From contig OY744464.1 in assembly GCA_963556145.1 (NCBI GenBank), forward strand, positions 310,001-374,000: a stretch of DNA of 64,000 nucleotides, written 5' to 3'. Made by a program: the position numbers and the translations under genes. How positions within the stretch are numbered: position 1 is the first letter of the stretch; each line of letters starts with the position of its first letter. The notes beneath the pieces were generated by a model. The model saw nothing but the letters and a program-made list of their open reading frames with translations, did not search any database and was not told where the DNA came from. Positions 11,483-23,572 of the stretch are shown piece after piece. Source of the DNA: Hygrocybe punicea. Its lineage: Eukaryota > Basidiomycota > Agaricomycetes > Agaricales > Hygrophoraceae.

Positions 11483-13190
11483 TATATATGTTGTGCATTA
11501 GTACTTCCAGATAATCAATATAAAAGATATATAAAAGATATTAGATGGTGGGGATAAAGGTGCTGCCATTGAACCAGTGGATACTCACCTTCAAAAATGG
11601 GTCGCGTGTGGTCTACACTTGATGGGAAGTGTGCCGGAGGGTGGGCCAGGAGTGGATAAGACACTGGGGGGCGGGGAAGGGCTGCCAGAGTAGGGTGGTA
11701 AAGGGTGGTGAAGAAGGGCCAGGGAAGCGAGGTGGATGGTGGGGAAAGTGATGGAATGAATGGGAGAGGGTTCCTGACCCCGAACGAGTGGTGGGGAGGG
11801 GTCAGCGGATGGGGGGGACGCGGTATGGGATGGGTACTCACCTGGGCCATCAAGGTCCCCCACGGCCCCCCATGTGTTCCATCATCGATAAAAATGATGG
11901 GAATGTTGTCTACGATGTCCTCATCATCCCCATCGCAGTTTTCGCCGTCCCGATCGGCCCCGCCGTTGAGATGTGGAAGGTAGGTGCCAGCAACGGCTGC
12001 AATGGCGGTACCTCGATAACGACGATGTCGTTGACAACCCCATTGCCGTGGACGACCCTCCAGGTTTCCTTCGTCATCTTAGTTGGTATGAGCTGGGTCC
12101 GCCGCCACTGGTTTCGAAGTTTGAGGCTGATGGTAGAAAAGGTCGGGACTCAGGAGCACTCCTGCGCAGCTTTGAGGACATCCGGGATGGCGTTCTCGGT
12201 GCAAATAGTCGCCGTCGTCATCGAAGTCTTCGTTTCCATCGTTGTCGATGTGGTGGGGAGTGGGAGTATGGCGGAGAGTTGGGCGCCAGTGGTCGTAAGA
12301 TCAAGTAAAGTACATCATGTACATGTGACTCAGACTGACCTCAGCCTTTCACCACCGCCCAACTCTCCTCCCGCTACACCCCCACTCCCCACCACATCGA
12401 CAACGATGGAAATGAAGACTTCGATGACAACGGCGACTATTTGCACTGAGAACACCATCCTGGATGTCCTCAAAGCCGCGCAGGAGCGCTCCCCACCTTT
12501 TCTACCATCGGCCTCGAACTTCGAAACCAGTGGCGGCGGACCAGGCGTGCAGCGACAAAGACGACGAAGGCAATGTGTAGGGTTGCCCACGGCGATGGCG
12601 TCGTCAATGGCGTTGTCATCGTTGTGATATCGCCACTGTAACCGCCTGTATCGTCACCTCCGAACAACTTGACGGCGGGACCAATCGGGAGGGTGAAAAC
12701 CGCAGAAAGGATGATGGAGATGTCTTAGATGATATCTCCATCGTTTTTGTCGATGATGGAATGTGGGGAGGGCCGTGGGGGGCCCTAGTGGCCAAGGTAA
12801 GTAACCACCTTATCCTGCTTATTCCCCCACTTACTGACCCCTTCCCGCCATTCGTTCGGGGCCAGGAACCTTCCCCAACCGTCCCCAACCCTTTTCCTCC
12901 GTCCAATTTGCTTCACAGACCCTCCCCCACCACCCATTGCCACCCCACTCAGGCCAGCCCTCCCTGTCCTCCAGCATCTTCCCCACCCCTCATTCACCAT
13001 CCAGCGCCCTCTCCAATCAAAGGGAGACCAACTGTGATGCCTCTGAGAAGGTGAGTAGTACTGAGTACCCGCCAGTTCAGTGGCAGCACTCCATGTATCT
13101 CCCCCATTTGTTTCTTTTATTTCCCCTTTACTCGTTGTATATTAGTCTATATACACTATCTAGAGGCACTAATACATGACATATACAAAG
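11483..13190. repeat. Long inverted repeat, arms about 830 bp, in hAT-1
   Basis: The segment from about 11483 to 12312 is the imperfect reverse complement of about 12318 to 13190, with its centre at the small palindrome GTACATCATGTAC. Matching landmarks include AGTTGGGCG/CGCCCAACT either side of the centre and GGTTTCGAAGTTTGAGGC against GCCTCGAACTTCGAAACC. The CATCGATAAAAATGATGG stretch near 11882 pairs with the one near 12740. The outermost pair is GTGCATTAGTACT against AGGCACTAATACAT. Long ORFs in both strands here follow from the symmetry and are not convincing genes. Transcription through it would give a long hairpin RNA. Confidence 0.8.
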
Positions 13191-13559
13191 ATCTCGAAGA
13201 AATAGCGGCGGGATGACGAATAAGTTGAGCTCGCTGTTGACAACATAACCTGGTAACTCCGAGTCCTAGTACCGAGAACCTAACTCAAAATTTTCATAAA
13301 CACAGTCAATTTTTTTATCCAAACACTATAAAATGTAGCTAATGTTCTGGGTATAACACAAGACATGTCAATGTATTTAGGTAAGATAATGTTGAAGAAA
13401 AAATAGAGGGCGGGGCAGAGCTGCCCCGCCTCCACCGGCCTCGCCCCCACAGTCGCCTCCCCGTTCACGCTGCCCGCTATCCCCCACCTGCCGCCGTTCG
13501 TCATCCGTTCACGTCATTGGGCGTGGGCGCTGGCCACCAGCGCTTGAGCGAGGGGGCCG

Positions 13560-14035
13560 GTTGCTGCTGTGGTGGTGGTTGCCGCTGCAGTCGCTGCCGC
13601 GATTGCTGCTGCTAGATGCTGATTCCATTCCTGTTGGCATCCATTGGCGTTGGCATTGGCATTGGCATTGGCATTGGCATCGTAGGTTCGCTGCTGGCGC
13701 TGTGGTAGCAGCAGGATGTGTTGTTGTTGTCGTACCTTGGCCGGCTCCACTCCGGCTTGGTGGTGTCGCCGTTGTCGTCACTGTGGTCGTTGTGGTCAGG
13801 GTCGAAAGAGTGTAGAAGGCCCCAGACCCGAGCCACGGCTCATGGCTTAGGTCCTCGTCAACATTGGCCCAGTTCCACCATCGTACTGCTGCCGGATGGC
13901 GGTGGAGGTCGTCGCCATCGCCGTCGTTGTGTGACGGTAGTGGTGGTAGTTGTGCCGTCATCGTCATCCCCATCCCCATCCCCCTGTTGCCAGAAGGCGG
14001 TGGATGTTGTTGCCATCGTTGTTAATTCTCCGCTA
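13560..14035. repeat. GC-rich simple-repeat tract in hAT-1
   Basis: Short-period repeats dominate, including five or more GGCATT hexamers at about 13650-13680 and GTTGTGGT/GTCGTCG words. Long overlapping ORFs on both strands rich in Trp/Val/His or Gln/Asn/Thr are by-products of the repeats. Confidence 0.6.
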
Positions 14036-14342
14036 GCGAAGTAGGAATGAACTAAAAGTTAGAATTAGTAGAAGTACCTGAAATAACTAAGGACTTACCT
14101 TGAGCAGAACAGTTCACTGCAAACAGTTCTGCTCATCTTCAAGTTCGACATCGTCGTCGTTCAACTTGAAGTTGTTGTGCGCGTGACATCCGCCCTCGTC
14201 ATCGAAGTGTCGTTGTCGCTCGTTACGGCGTGGTCATGGACCAAGGCAGCAGTGCACAACATCACGTTTGCAAGCAAGGGAGATGGGAGGAGGTGGAGGT
14301 GGGTTGCGTGGACAACAGTGGTTAGCCAGGACACTGTTACCT

Positions 14343-14500
14343 ACCGGTTCGAACTGGTCCGAACGGGTTCTGGACCGCGAAACAACACGTGAACGTGGAA
14401 CCGGACTTTAGGTCCGGTTCACGCCTGGCCCCGAACTTGGACCCGAACCATGGTTCGGTTCCCATCGGTTCAGGTTCGAACCATGGTTCCGAACCTGACC
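14343..14500. repeat. hAT-1 right subterminal motif array
   Basis: GGTTCGAAC, GAACCGG and CCATGGTTCGG words in both orientations mirror the left-end array. This supports transposase-binding function for both. Confidence 0.65.
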
Positions 14501-14520
14501 CATCCATCACTACTTACCTC

Positions 14521-15136
14521 AGTGTTTGCGAGAGTCAAACAGCTGAGGTACATGAGTCTACAGTGAGCTAAATAGTGTAGTAGTTGCCTAGCGACCAACC
14601 ACAATGAATCTATCACTATGCATGTAAAACTAATCATATGGGGAATCAGTAACAAATTTATGTTAAATATAAAATGACCATAACAAATTACTTCAAGCTT
14701 CAGCACAAGCTTGTGATTCCAAAAGGTTTGACAATTTGTGATGCAAATTTGGGGTGGTCTGGGAGGACATGAATTGTGAAGCTGAGGCATTGTTTGCTGG
14801 ACCGACAACCCCCTCATAGATATGTTATCTTAGTTATTTAACTTAGGATTCATTCAAACTCAGAAGGTGTTGCCGAAACTGCTGTCAGGGTCCAGACCAC
14901 GCGTCCCACCACGTTTTGAAGGCGCGTAGGGAATTTCTGAGTCAAGTCGACCCGATATGGGCGTGTGCGAAAAACAAAGGCGCTCTGACTGGTTATTGCA
15001 CTACGTAGATCGCCACGACAGCCGCAACGGCCGTTTCATTCTTCATCCACAATCTCATTATATTCTCTATTTCTTGCATTTATTATACACCTATCATCGC
15101 CAGTCTATCCCTTACACCGGCAGGACTCGCTAAATA
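14521..15136. other. Intergenic region, probable promoter of the next gene
   Basis: No ORF is supportable. The last 120 bp are pyrimidine-rich (CTATTTCTTGCATTTATT), as in many basidiomycete 5' leaders, and end at the ATG at 15137. A 23-base word near 14521-14543 is repeated left of hAT-1 at 6811-6834. Confidence 0.5.
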
Positions 15137-15769
15137 ATGCCAAAGCGCAATGCCAACCGACAATCCGTTAAATCAATTATTTATTCTCCCTCTTCCATAT
15201 CTAACCTTTCAGATCTACCAACACCCATAATCAGTTCACAACCCCTACTCTCAGATATTCCACAGCTCGACTTTGACTTTGAGCCAGAGGCCGAACCCCA
15301 CAGTTTCGGAGGGGAACTCAGCACGTTCGATAACAGCGAACATCAGGTTGCCGGAGGCGACCCACAGCCGGACGCAACCCCCGATCGCCCGTTGTCGCCA
15401 TTGGTTTTCCAGGAATCTCACGATGTCCTGGGGCTCTCGCCTGATCTGTTGGATGGCGTCCAGACGGGCCACACCAGGTCACCTGTTCTGGCTTGGTACG
15501 TACTTTTGTTTTATTTCTTGCCAGTTGCGGATCACTGTCTGCACCAAGACCAATCATACCACTGCGCGGGATCATCAACCTTGACTGCAATGAATCAACT
15601 CCTGATCGCAGTCAAAAGCTGTTCTTGCTATGTCGTAGCATGGTGATTTCGCAGAAGGGGGCACGTGGATGTGGTCCCTCAGACCTCAGGTATTACAAGG
15701 TCACCTGTTTGGCCAATGTGTTTCCGCTTCTCCACCCGTCTTCCCACTTATTCCAACTTTCTTTCAAAA
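15137..15769 (+). CDS. Hypothetical protein, possibly a 5' exon of the BCAS3 gene
   Basis: From the ATG at 15137 a Ser/Pro/Asp-rich frame runs to about 15494, where TG|GTACGTAC is a good donor. Splicing to the acceptor CTTGCCAG near 15529 continues the frame through PRPIIPLRGIINLDCNE and KLFLLCRSMV to about 15690. I recognise no domain. It ends just before the BCAS3-like start at 15770 and could either be a separate short gene or be spliced to it. Nothing in the sequence decides between these. Confidence 0.4.
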
Positions 15770-18700
15770 ATGCTCAAGTTTTTGTTCAACCCGTATCATC
15801 ACAGTGAACCGACCGCGCTTGAGAATTTTTCCCGAACTGTCCGCAATTATGTCCCCTCATCGATCCCACTTCCGACTGCAGCCCCATCTCCCTCACGTTT
15901 ATCCTGGCCGGAATCCTTTGGCAGCTTCAGGACCACAACTGGGTCCATGAGGATACCTACCCGTAACGGCACTACCAACCGGTATGGATATGGATACGGG
16001 GATCGCGCAGGCCATGGGAAGGATGGGTTTGAATATGACAATTCGCCTAAACGCACTAGTATGGAGCGTGAACGTGAGCCGGAGGGGGCCAGCAATCATC
16101 ACGATGCTGCAAGGCAGAAGGAGAGTGTATTCATTTCCGAGGAAGGGGACGAGTGGAGGAATGGCCGCGGTTCGAGCGGAAGTCCGAGACTATCTTCTTT
16201 GCATTTTTATCCGTCTCAACGGGTGGATGAGGGCGATGATATCATTTGGGCACGGTGGGATTCACTCAGACAGGATGTGGGTCCCGCTCAACACAGGTTG
16301 GTGGGCTTGTCCAACGTTTCTGCCAAAATTATTTACTTCCTATTTGTGACCATAGGCGGCTCCTCTTCCTCAGCTACACCTCCGGATTGCAGATCTGGGA
16401 TTGCACAAATCTTGCCTCGGTCTCGGAAATTCTCAATCTCCCGGGATTGGACTGGGGCTCCGTCTCCTATGCCGGAGTCCTGCCTCGTCCCCACTTGCTC
16501 TCATCGAAGGAAGACTCCCTGAGTATGCTTCGTCCTGTAATTGGTATTGTGTAAGTTTCTTCGTGGAAATCTTGTTTATTTGATTCCTACACATTGAATA
16601 TTAGAACAACGAGTCGCGACGAATCAACATTCCTTGTATATTCTCTCCATAGACATCATGTCGTTAAGCGACTTCCGCTGCCCGGTCTGGCTACGTTTTC
16701 CTCAAATACGCATTTTATTGTAATTGTACGCCCTCTCTCCATGCCCGTGCCCTTCTACGCTTACCCTTCATCAAGAGTACGATAAACCCACCTACTCTTC
16801 ACGTTCTATCACCCTTAACATTCGCAACGCTATATACCATCTCATCCGCATGCCTCGTATCGTTTTCTTCACCCGTCAACAGGACAAACATCACCAATGT
16901 AGCATTATCAGAAATAGAATCGGAAAATATTTTCCACGATCGCTCGGGGGCATCTCTGGGACAGCCAGTCTATGCCCTCTCAGGCCGTCTCCTCGCGTAC
17001 GCTTCGACTGCACCGCTCCCCACTTCTCCAACAACTCCTTCCTCTCACCAACCGCAGACACAAACACAGGCGCACCATCGCTCAACCTCGGCCGGGTTGA
17101 GCATGAGCGTGCATATGACTCAGGGGGACCTGACCCACGTCGCCATGAAAGTGGGGGGCAGCGTCTTGAGTGGAATGAAGTTTCTGGGCGAGAAGGCGTA
17201 TTCTGCGGCTATGTCTCGCGCAGGTCTCTCCGTAGACCTGGGGTCTACTGGGAAAGGGCTGTTAGGCGCGCGCGGAGAAGGCGAGAGCGCGCTCACTGGA
17301 GGGGTGGGTCGCTTTTTCTCGAGGAGCGCGCCTGCTGCGAGTGATCACGAGCGACGGTATCCGTCGTCGCCCAATGATATTGATATTAACAATAATCAAA
17401 ATGAATCTGGGGGACATTCCGATCACGAATCCACTGTCATTCCACACACAACTGGCCCGCACTCGACAGTCGAGGCTGGGTACTACGTAACTGTTTTGGA
17501 TCTGCGCCCGTTGTGCGAAACCTCGACGAGAACTCCGCGGAAGGTTGCTGAGTTTTTGGCGTCTAAACATCAGGGCATCAGCCGGCTCAACTTCTCCGGT
17601 GATGGAAACTCCATTTTGGTTTCTCCAAAAGATGGTCAAATCCTTCAGGTCTTCCAGCTCAAGCCTACTCCAGCGGTATCGAAGGAGTCTCATCTAGATC
17701 TAGAAAGTAAGGGTATAGTTAAAGACAAGCCATCGTTTCGACCAGATGCCCCATGGCATATGTATGATCTTCGTCGGGGAAGAACGACTGCCGTAATTGA
17801 GGGAGTTGACTGGGCTGACGACGGGAGATGGATTGCAGTTGGAACGAGGAAGCGCACCATACACGTTTTCGCTGTGAATCCGTATGGGGGAAACCCTGAT
17901 CCACGCAGCCACATGGAAGGCCGAGTGCGCAATTATACCGAACTCGTAAGTGTATATTTTGCTTTGACATTGGTTTTTGTGTTGAATCGAATGTTGTGTG
18001 AAACAGCAGCCGTTGTCAACCAATATCAATCCCATCGTGCGGCTACGCGCTACCAGGCCACCCCCTCCTGAACAGCCCAGAACACCGCTAGCTTTTACCT
18101 TCATCCAGTCAACCGAATCTTCACTCCCTACTACCCTCCTTCCGCCCTCAAGTATGCTATGTTTGGGTACCTCAGGGCCATCCTCGGTCCCTAAATCGGA
18201 GGCACCGCCATCTGAGCCAGCTTCCCCTTGTCGGGTTCATAGACCCGTTAATTTCCAGGACATACTCGTTTTCGATCCAAGGGATGGAATACTATCACTG
18301 CGGCGGTTCTCTACTGAGTTGCGTTCCCGTGACTCAGGACTATCTGTACCCGCCTCTGTTCCTGTGCTAGGTGCTACGAGTATTTCCTTACCTGGTATGG
18401 GGGGTGGTGGCCGACTCGGTATATCGCCCCCAATTCCAAGCGCGAAGCTTGTAAATTCGGGTGTCTCGCCGTTGGCTGAGGGAAGTAAGGAGCTCATTGG
18501 AAGAGTGTGTGTTATTGCAACTTGGAGTTTGCAGCGGCATCAAGATTGGAGAGAAATCAAACGGGTTCTAGAAGAGCCCTGCCGGGAATGGTCCAGGGCT
18601 GAGAGTCAAGTGATCAAGGCCGAGTATGAACTAGTTTCTTGGTTATTTCTTATCAATTTGGGCTCACATGTTTTCTTTTCAACAGCTGGCTAGCCCAGGC

Positions 18701-19547
18701 CGAATTATCAACGTTCTCTAAGTCTTCAAGAGTGCTCCCTCGCCCAATCTACTTATCTCATCAGTTCTCGTTCCACAATCTTGGCGAAGACTACCACGCG
18801 CTTATTAGGAGGTACCAATTTAACATCGGCGGATCTAAACTGGAGGTGCGGAAGGAAGTACAGGTTAGCGGATTTACGGTTGAGGCAGGAGAATCGTTTG
18901 TGGAAGGCTTCTCCGCCGTCCCACGTGACATCCGCCGCAGCGCGTCTTCCTTTGATGAGCCGCTTGCATCTGCGCTGTCAGGAGCGTTGGACTACTCCCC
19001 AACGCAAGCGATTCTTCCCATGCTCCCGAACGGCTTGCCTGGGTCGCATCCAAAGTCATTCAGGACTTCGATACCTATTCGAACTATGGCGGCAGGCTTG
19101 AGTGATGGTATGTCGGAAGGCCTTGGGCGGATACGGCGGGAGATACACAAGGCGCGGTCGCCACCGTCCTTCCCGCCTCCGATTGGGAATGTGACGGGAG
19201 GATCTGTGCCGCTGGAATTCGATGAGGAGGACCTACATTTTTTGAGCGGTGAAGGTCGATTAAGTGAAGGTGAACTTGAGCACGAGGATGATGACACAAA
19301 CTCGCGAACGACGTCGAGGGGTGGAGGTGATTCTTGGGCTTCGATCTCCACGCCATCGACGAACACGTTGCCGCTTGAGGATGAGGGGGACGGGAACGAT
19401 GTGTGGGAGGGATGGGATCCGGAGGACAAGCAGGCTATCGAAGATGCTGAGAGATTTGATGATATATCAGTTGTGGGATTTTTGGACGAGGAGCATGCTT
19501 CGATGGTGCAGGCGGAGAGGAGGAGGAACCGTCGTCGAGGATTTTAG
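15770..19547 (+). CDS. BCAS3-family WD40-like protein
   Basis: Six exons join in frame: 15770-16296, 16356-16550, 16605-16725, 16776-17945, 18007-18623 and 18686-19547. They give 1163 residues with no lesion. The beta-propeller part shows FLSYTSGLQIWDC, PVYALSGRLLAYAS, GISRLNFSGDGNSILVS and DLRRGRTTAVIEGVDWADD. GRWIAVGTRKRTIHVFAVNPYGG follows. This last block is the hallmark of BCAS3 proteins, which in animals act with PHAF1 at the autophagosome precursor and bind phosphoinositides. The C-part (YLSHQFSFHNLGEDYHALIRRYQF) fits the conserved BCAS3 region, followed by an acidic tail. It is probably a single-copy host gene. Start choice is the first ATG of the conserved frame. Confidence 0.8.
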
Positions 19548-19633
19548 TTTCTACCACAGCCCTTCGTGTTATATGTTTAAGTGTTTTGTGTTTTATTTTT
19601 GGCCCTTGTCACTCGTTTCGACAAGAACTAGTA

Positions 19634-20429
19634 CAGTCGGACCTGTCATAACCCATACCCTTCGGTAGACGGCCCAGGCTATGGGTTATGACAGGTTATG
19701 GGTTTCGAGAGGAGTGCTAAAAATAGACTTGCAAATTTGTAAAATATCAGGACTACGGATTCCTATATGTTTCTGATAATTTCTAGAAGAAATCAGTTAT
19801 ATGAGTGTCCCTCATACTCCGTGTCTCATCAAGGTGAAGTTGCCCAGTGAATGACCCCAACAGAGCATCAAGTTTGCGTGCAATAGGGTTGTTTGAGTCT
19901 TCAATGCACCTGCCAATAGTTGATACTGCCTTGAGGACCTCACGACGAGTCGGACGAGGTTCAATAGCAATGTCACCATCAACATCGTCTCCACCGTTTT
20001 CATCAATATTTCCAGCACTCATCAGAGGATGAAATGGTCTCCTTCCGAGCTAGCTTTGTATTCAGCTCATCCTTCCGAGCCTTGATTGTTTTTGTAAATT
20101 TAGAGAGGCCTTTTTTAAGAATATCAAGAGGCTTTGGAGTCATAGGAAGTAAGAATTTTAAAGTGAACAAGTTTTTTTTTGCTGGCAAACTGGCTAATTA
20201 TTAGGTGGTGGGAACTAATTACTTGACTGGAACTAGCCTTATATATTCTTATACCTATGGGTTTTGCCAGCGGAGGGCTATGGGTTATGGGTTATTCCAG
20301 ACCTATGGGTTATGCTATGCATTTCCCTGCCCACCAAGTTGGTGGACAGGCCAAGCTATGGGATATAACAGGTTATGGGTTATCAGAGGTATGGGTTATC
20401 AGAGGTATGGGTTATGACAGGTCCAACTG
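19634..20429 (-). mobile_element. Pogo-like Tc1/mariner deletion derivative
   Basis: The terminal inverted repeats begin CAGTCGGACCTGTCATAACC (19634) and, from the right end, CAGTTGGACCTGTCATAACC (20429). They are flanked by TA on each side (19632-19633 and 20430-20431), the Tc1/mariner target duplication. CAGT-type ends suit the pogo/Fot1 branch. The right part carries repeated TATGGGTTAT words. Only the 3' end of a transposase remains on the minus strand, so the 796-bp copy is non-autonomous. Confidence 0.85.
19783..20188 (-). pseudogene. Transposase C-terminal remnant in the pogo-like element
   Basis: Two overlapping minus-strand frames (20188-20003, then 20022-19783) form one degraded C-terminus with a frame change near 20010. 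The first is basic and helical (KPLDILKKGLSKFTKTIKARKDEL). The second is acidic and ends in THITDFF. That end resembles the PCNA-binding motif ending in two aromatics that is known from Drosophila pogo transposase, although the usual Gln is replaced by Asp. No DDE core is left. Confidence 0.5.
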
Positions 20430-20431
20430 TA

Positions 20432-20911
20432 GCTGGGATGTGCTGAAGTCGTGACTCGTCGAGCCTTAATGTCAGACCTTCTATCTAAAACAAGAAATCC
20501 AGTGTGCACGGCAAGATAGACCACTTGTACTTGTTGAATAGATAAATTGTGCATTGTGCATAGAGATAGACCAGCAACCACCCACCATCTAAGTGAAGAC
20601 CCATAGATAATAATAAATAACATCAGTATCCACAGAAAAAGCCACCTTAGGCAGGTCTCTTCCGTGCTCCTTTGACCCTGGAAGGTGGGGTTCTTTTGTT
20701 GTGGGAAACGTACCTAAGAGGTCGACATCCCAGAGTACCTCTGTAATATAAATTCCCAAAACGGTTTTATTTATATCTAAAAATAACACGGAACCTCTTC
20801 ACTGCTTGTTCGGGGGTCCTTCGAGGATCGTTCGAGGTGGGTCACAACTTGCCTTTGGTAGCTAGTCACTGCTGGTCTCTGATAGTCATCGTCCTGTCCA
20901 CCCTCAGTGGC
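20432..20911. other. Upstream region of the KDZ gene
   Basis: I see no gene in this stretch. It is moderately AT-rich and could hold the KDZ promoter. An in-frame upstream start codon at 20837 is possible for the KDZ protein. Confidence 0.45.
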
Positions 20912-21769
20912 ATGCCCTCAGCCCGTTCCAAACAACTGACTGCCCCTGGACTAGGCAAGCACTTCTCAAGTCCCCAAAAGCCTCGCGACAAGAACAAAAC
21001 CACAACTCATATTAAAATTCCCAACCAGGCCGCCAAACACCAGGCACTCCTTGCAAAGCTCCTCTCCCTTCAGCAAGCTCAGCACGATGAAGACGTGGAA
21101 CCTGAACAATCCGACTATGTTGACTCTGACCCCGATGTTGACATGATGGTCGATCAACCTGCAACTGAGTCTCACACTCCTGATCCTGACCTCTCTCTCG
21201 ACACTACCATTCAGCGGCGAATCATCCCAGACACTGCAGCGTATCGTTTATATAACAGTGCTACCGAAGTTCAGTTCAGTCCAGTTCAGACCAATTTTGG
21301 CTGAACCCTGAACTGAACTCCGGGTTCAGTTCAGGATTTCACATGAACTGAACCTGAACCGCCCTGAACCGTTCAGATTTTTTTTTCGGGGCCCGAACCG
21401 AGTTCAAGAACTGTTCGGACACTTAATTTTACTATTCTCAATATTTAAACTATTTATGTAATATATTATAGTAAATATTCAATATCACGCTGGTTTTCAT
21501 GGTTTTACCTGTATACCGCCTGGTGCTGGTGAGGTACCCACCTCCCTGTAACCTCGCAAACATAGCCCCGATGTCAATTGACGCCGGGCTGTGTGTTTGC
21601 GAGGTGATAGATGGGGTGGGGTTAGGGTCTCCTTGCCTTGGTGCTGCTGGTGGTGCCTGTGACCTTGCGAACGGCACACCGCCCTGTAACCTCACGAACA
21701 TAGCCCCGACATCAATTGATGCTGGGCTGCGTGTTTGTGAAGTGTTAGACGGGGATGGGGGCCTGGTTA

Positions 21770-22170
21770 GATGGCGTGGGCGTTGGCGTGGTTGGGGCAC
21801 TGGTGTTGGCGTGGTTGGGGCATTGGCGTTGGCGTGGTTGGGGCATTGGCGTTGGCATGGGCATTGGCGCTGGTGCCGGTGCTGCTTCTCCTGCGCGTTG
21901 GCGTGGTTGGGGCATTGGCATTGGTGTTGGTGTTGGCACTGGTGCCGGTGCTGCTTCTCCTGCGTGTTTGCGTTGGTGTGGTTGGGGCATTGGCGTTGGT
22001 GTTGGTGTTGGCACTGGTGCCGGTGCTGCTTCTCCTGCGTGTTCGCGTTGGTGTGGTTGGGGCATTGGCGTTGGCGTTGGCGTTGGTGCTGGTGCTGGTG
22101 CTGCTTCTCCTGCTGCTGTTGTTGTTGTCGCCGGGCTGGTGTTGGTGCCGCTGCTTCTCCTGCTGGTAGT
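21770..22170. repeat. Minisatellite in hAT-2
   Basis: GGCGTTGGCGTGGTTGGGGCATT words form units of about 70-76 bp, each also containing GGTGCTGCTTCTCCTGCG at about 21880, 21950, 22025 and 22100. ORFs of Gln/His/Pro or Val/Gly/Leu composition on both strands follow from the repeats, although a real Gln-rich protein on the minus strand (22211-21450) cannot be excluded. Confidence 0.7.
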
Positions 22171-22758
22171 GTTGTGCTGTTGCCAGCCTGGTGCCGTTGC
22201 TGCTGGCTCACATAGTTAGTAACATAGAAATGAATAAAATACTTACGTCGTCGTCATCGTTGTCCATCGTTGTGGGGCTGCCAGCTTGGTGGTGGTTGGT
22301 AGGAGTACCTACAAAAGGGTTAGTGACTGAGGAAGAAATGATCATGGAAGTAAGATCTGCCTATTTGCCTCGAACGCTTGCATTCGAGGCTTTTCAGAGT
22401 TGGTTGTCGGTGGCTGAGAATAAATTTCAGTGACTAAAACAGAAAGTTGCCGAATCGGCATATGAGTGAAAAATTTCGTTTGGGAGCGAAAAATACATAC
22501 CTGCGGACATCGGTTCGGCGGTTCTGAACCGCTCATGAACCGTTTCGACAACCCGGGGGTTGCCTGAACTCCGAACTGGACCCAGGGTTCAGTTCAGCCT
22601 AGTGTTGCCGCGACTCGGCTAACCGCAAGCTGACTTTAAAAACCGCGGCTTGTCTCGGGTTTGGCCAGACTAGTCACAACCATCCAATTGGAAGCCGTGG
22701 CTTCAACCTGAGTCGGCTGCCGGGTCGGCTTGAAGTGGACTTCTTTCAGCTAAGTCGA

Positions 22759-23285
22759 TGGCTCCACCCACAACTTTGATCCTCTCGTTCTCCATCACTT
22801 CTGCCGCCGCCACCACCACTGCTACCATGCCCACCACCCTTACCTCGCCACCACCATCTTCGCCACCACCACCTACAGCAATGAAGAAGACGATGAGGGG
22901 AGAAAGGTCAGGAGGGTGGTGCGCCCACCTACCGGCCCAGGTAAGTCACCAAACCCTCACTAAATTTTGCTAACTATCTATCTGTGACTACAACCACACC
23001 AAACCACAGCCATGACCTGGCCTCGACGACATCAGCACTGACACTGACCAACTGGCGGCAGACGATGATGACGAGGGCAAGGACGGGTGATTTCGAGGAT
23101 GGGTGATTGTGAGGCCAGGCAACAATGATGGCGAGGCCATCCAGGCATAAGCAACAGGGAGGGGAACAAGGTAAAGGAGACCCTGCCCTCTTCCTGTTGT
23201 TTAGCCCTCCCCAAGCACCACCACCTCGCAAATGCAGACGGCCATGTCAATTGACGTGTGCACAACGTTTGCGAGGTGTTCACTG
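22759..23285. repeat. hAT-3 left inverted subterminal arm
   Basis: This segment is the near reverse complement of 30965-31440. Shared landmarks include the GCAATGAAGAAGACGATGAGG tract, CTATCTATCTGTGACTACAA and TGAGGCCAGGCAACAATGA. Its inner end is the palindrome centred on GTCAATTGAC (about 23222-23282). Matching long arms at both ends suggest that the element ends can fold together. Confidence 0.8.
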
Positions 23286-23572
23286 GCAGGGTGGAGTCTT
23301 GGGTACAATGATTGAGTGCGACAGTGAGCTTGATTTTTTCTCCTTTCTTCATACATTACGCTATATGCATTAAGCCTAAGCTATATGCTATTCAGAAATA
23401 AGAAAGCAGCACAATGAACGCCTCGCAAACACTGTACATGTCCATTACATGGCTGCCCCGATTGCAAGGTGGTGGTTGGCACGTCTGCGCCATGTCACCA
23501 TCATCGCTCTCGTCGTAGGAGTCTGGCGATCTCTTGGCCTAATCGGGGATATCTCGGAGAGAGCTGAGGTCT

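Larger units (their letters stand above)
6912..14512 (-). mobile_element. hAT-1: 7.6-kb hAT transposon
   Basis: The ends are TAGTGATGGACAGGTTCGG at 6912 and, read inward from 14512, TAGTGATGGATGGGTCAGG. They are flanked by a perfect 8-bp target duplication CTTACCTC at 6904-6911 and 14513-14520. Eight-bp duplications and TAGTG-type ends define the hAT superfamily. Both ends carry dense subterminal GGTTCGG/ACCGGTTC motifs, the usual layout of hAT transposase binding sites. The interior holds a decayed transposase on the minus strand (7148-11286), a long inverted repeat (11483-13190) and GC-rich simple repeats. The element is no longer autonomous. Confidence 0.92.

Noticed and set aside
11788..12627. 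279-residue ORF in hAT-1
   Set aside because: It crosses the symmetry centre of the long inverted repeat and mirrors itself on the other strand; no protein family is recognisable.
14460..14490. tRNA B-box-like GGTTCGAAC
   Set aside because: It belongs to the hAT-1 subterminal motif array and no matching A-box or cloverleaf is seen.
21450..22211. Gln/His-rich 253-residue protein on the minus strand
   Set aside because: The frame is a by-product of the minisatellite; the plus strand is equally open in two frames.
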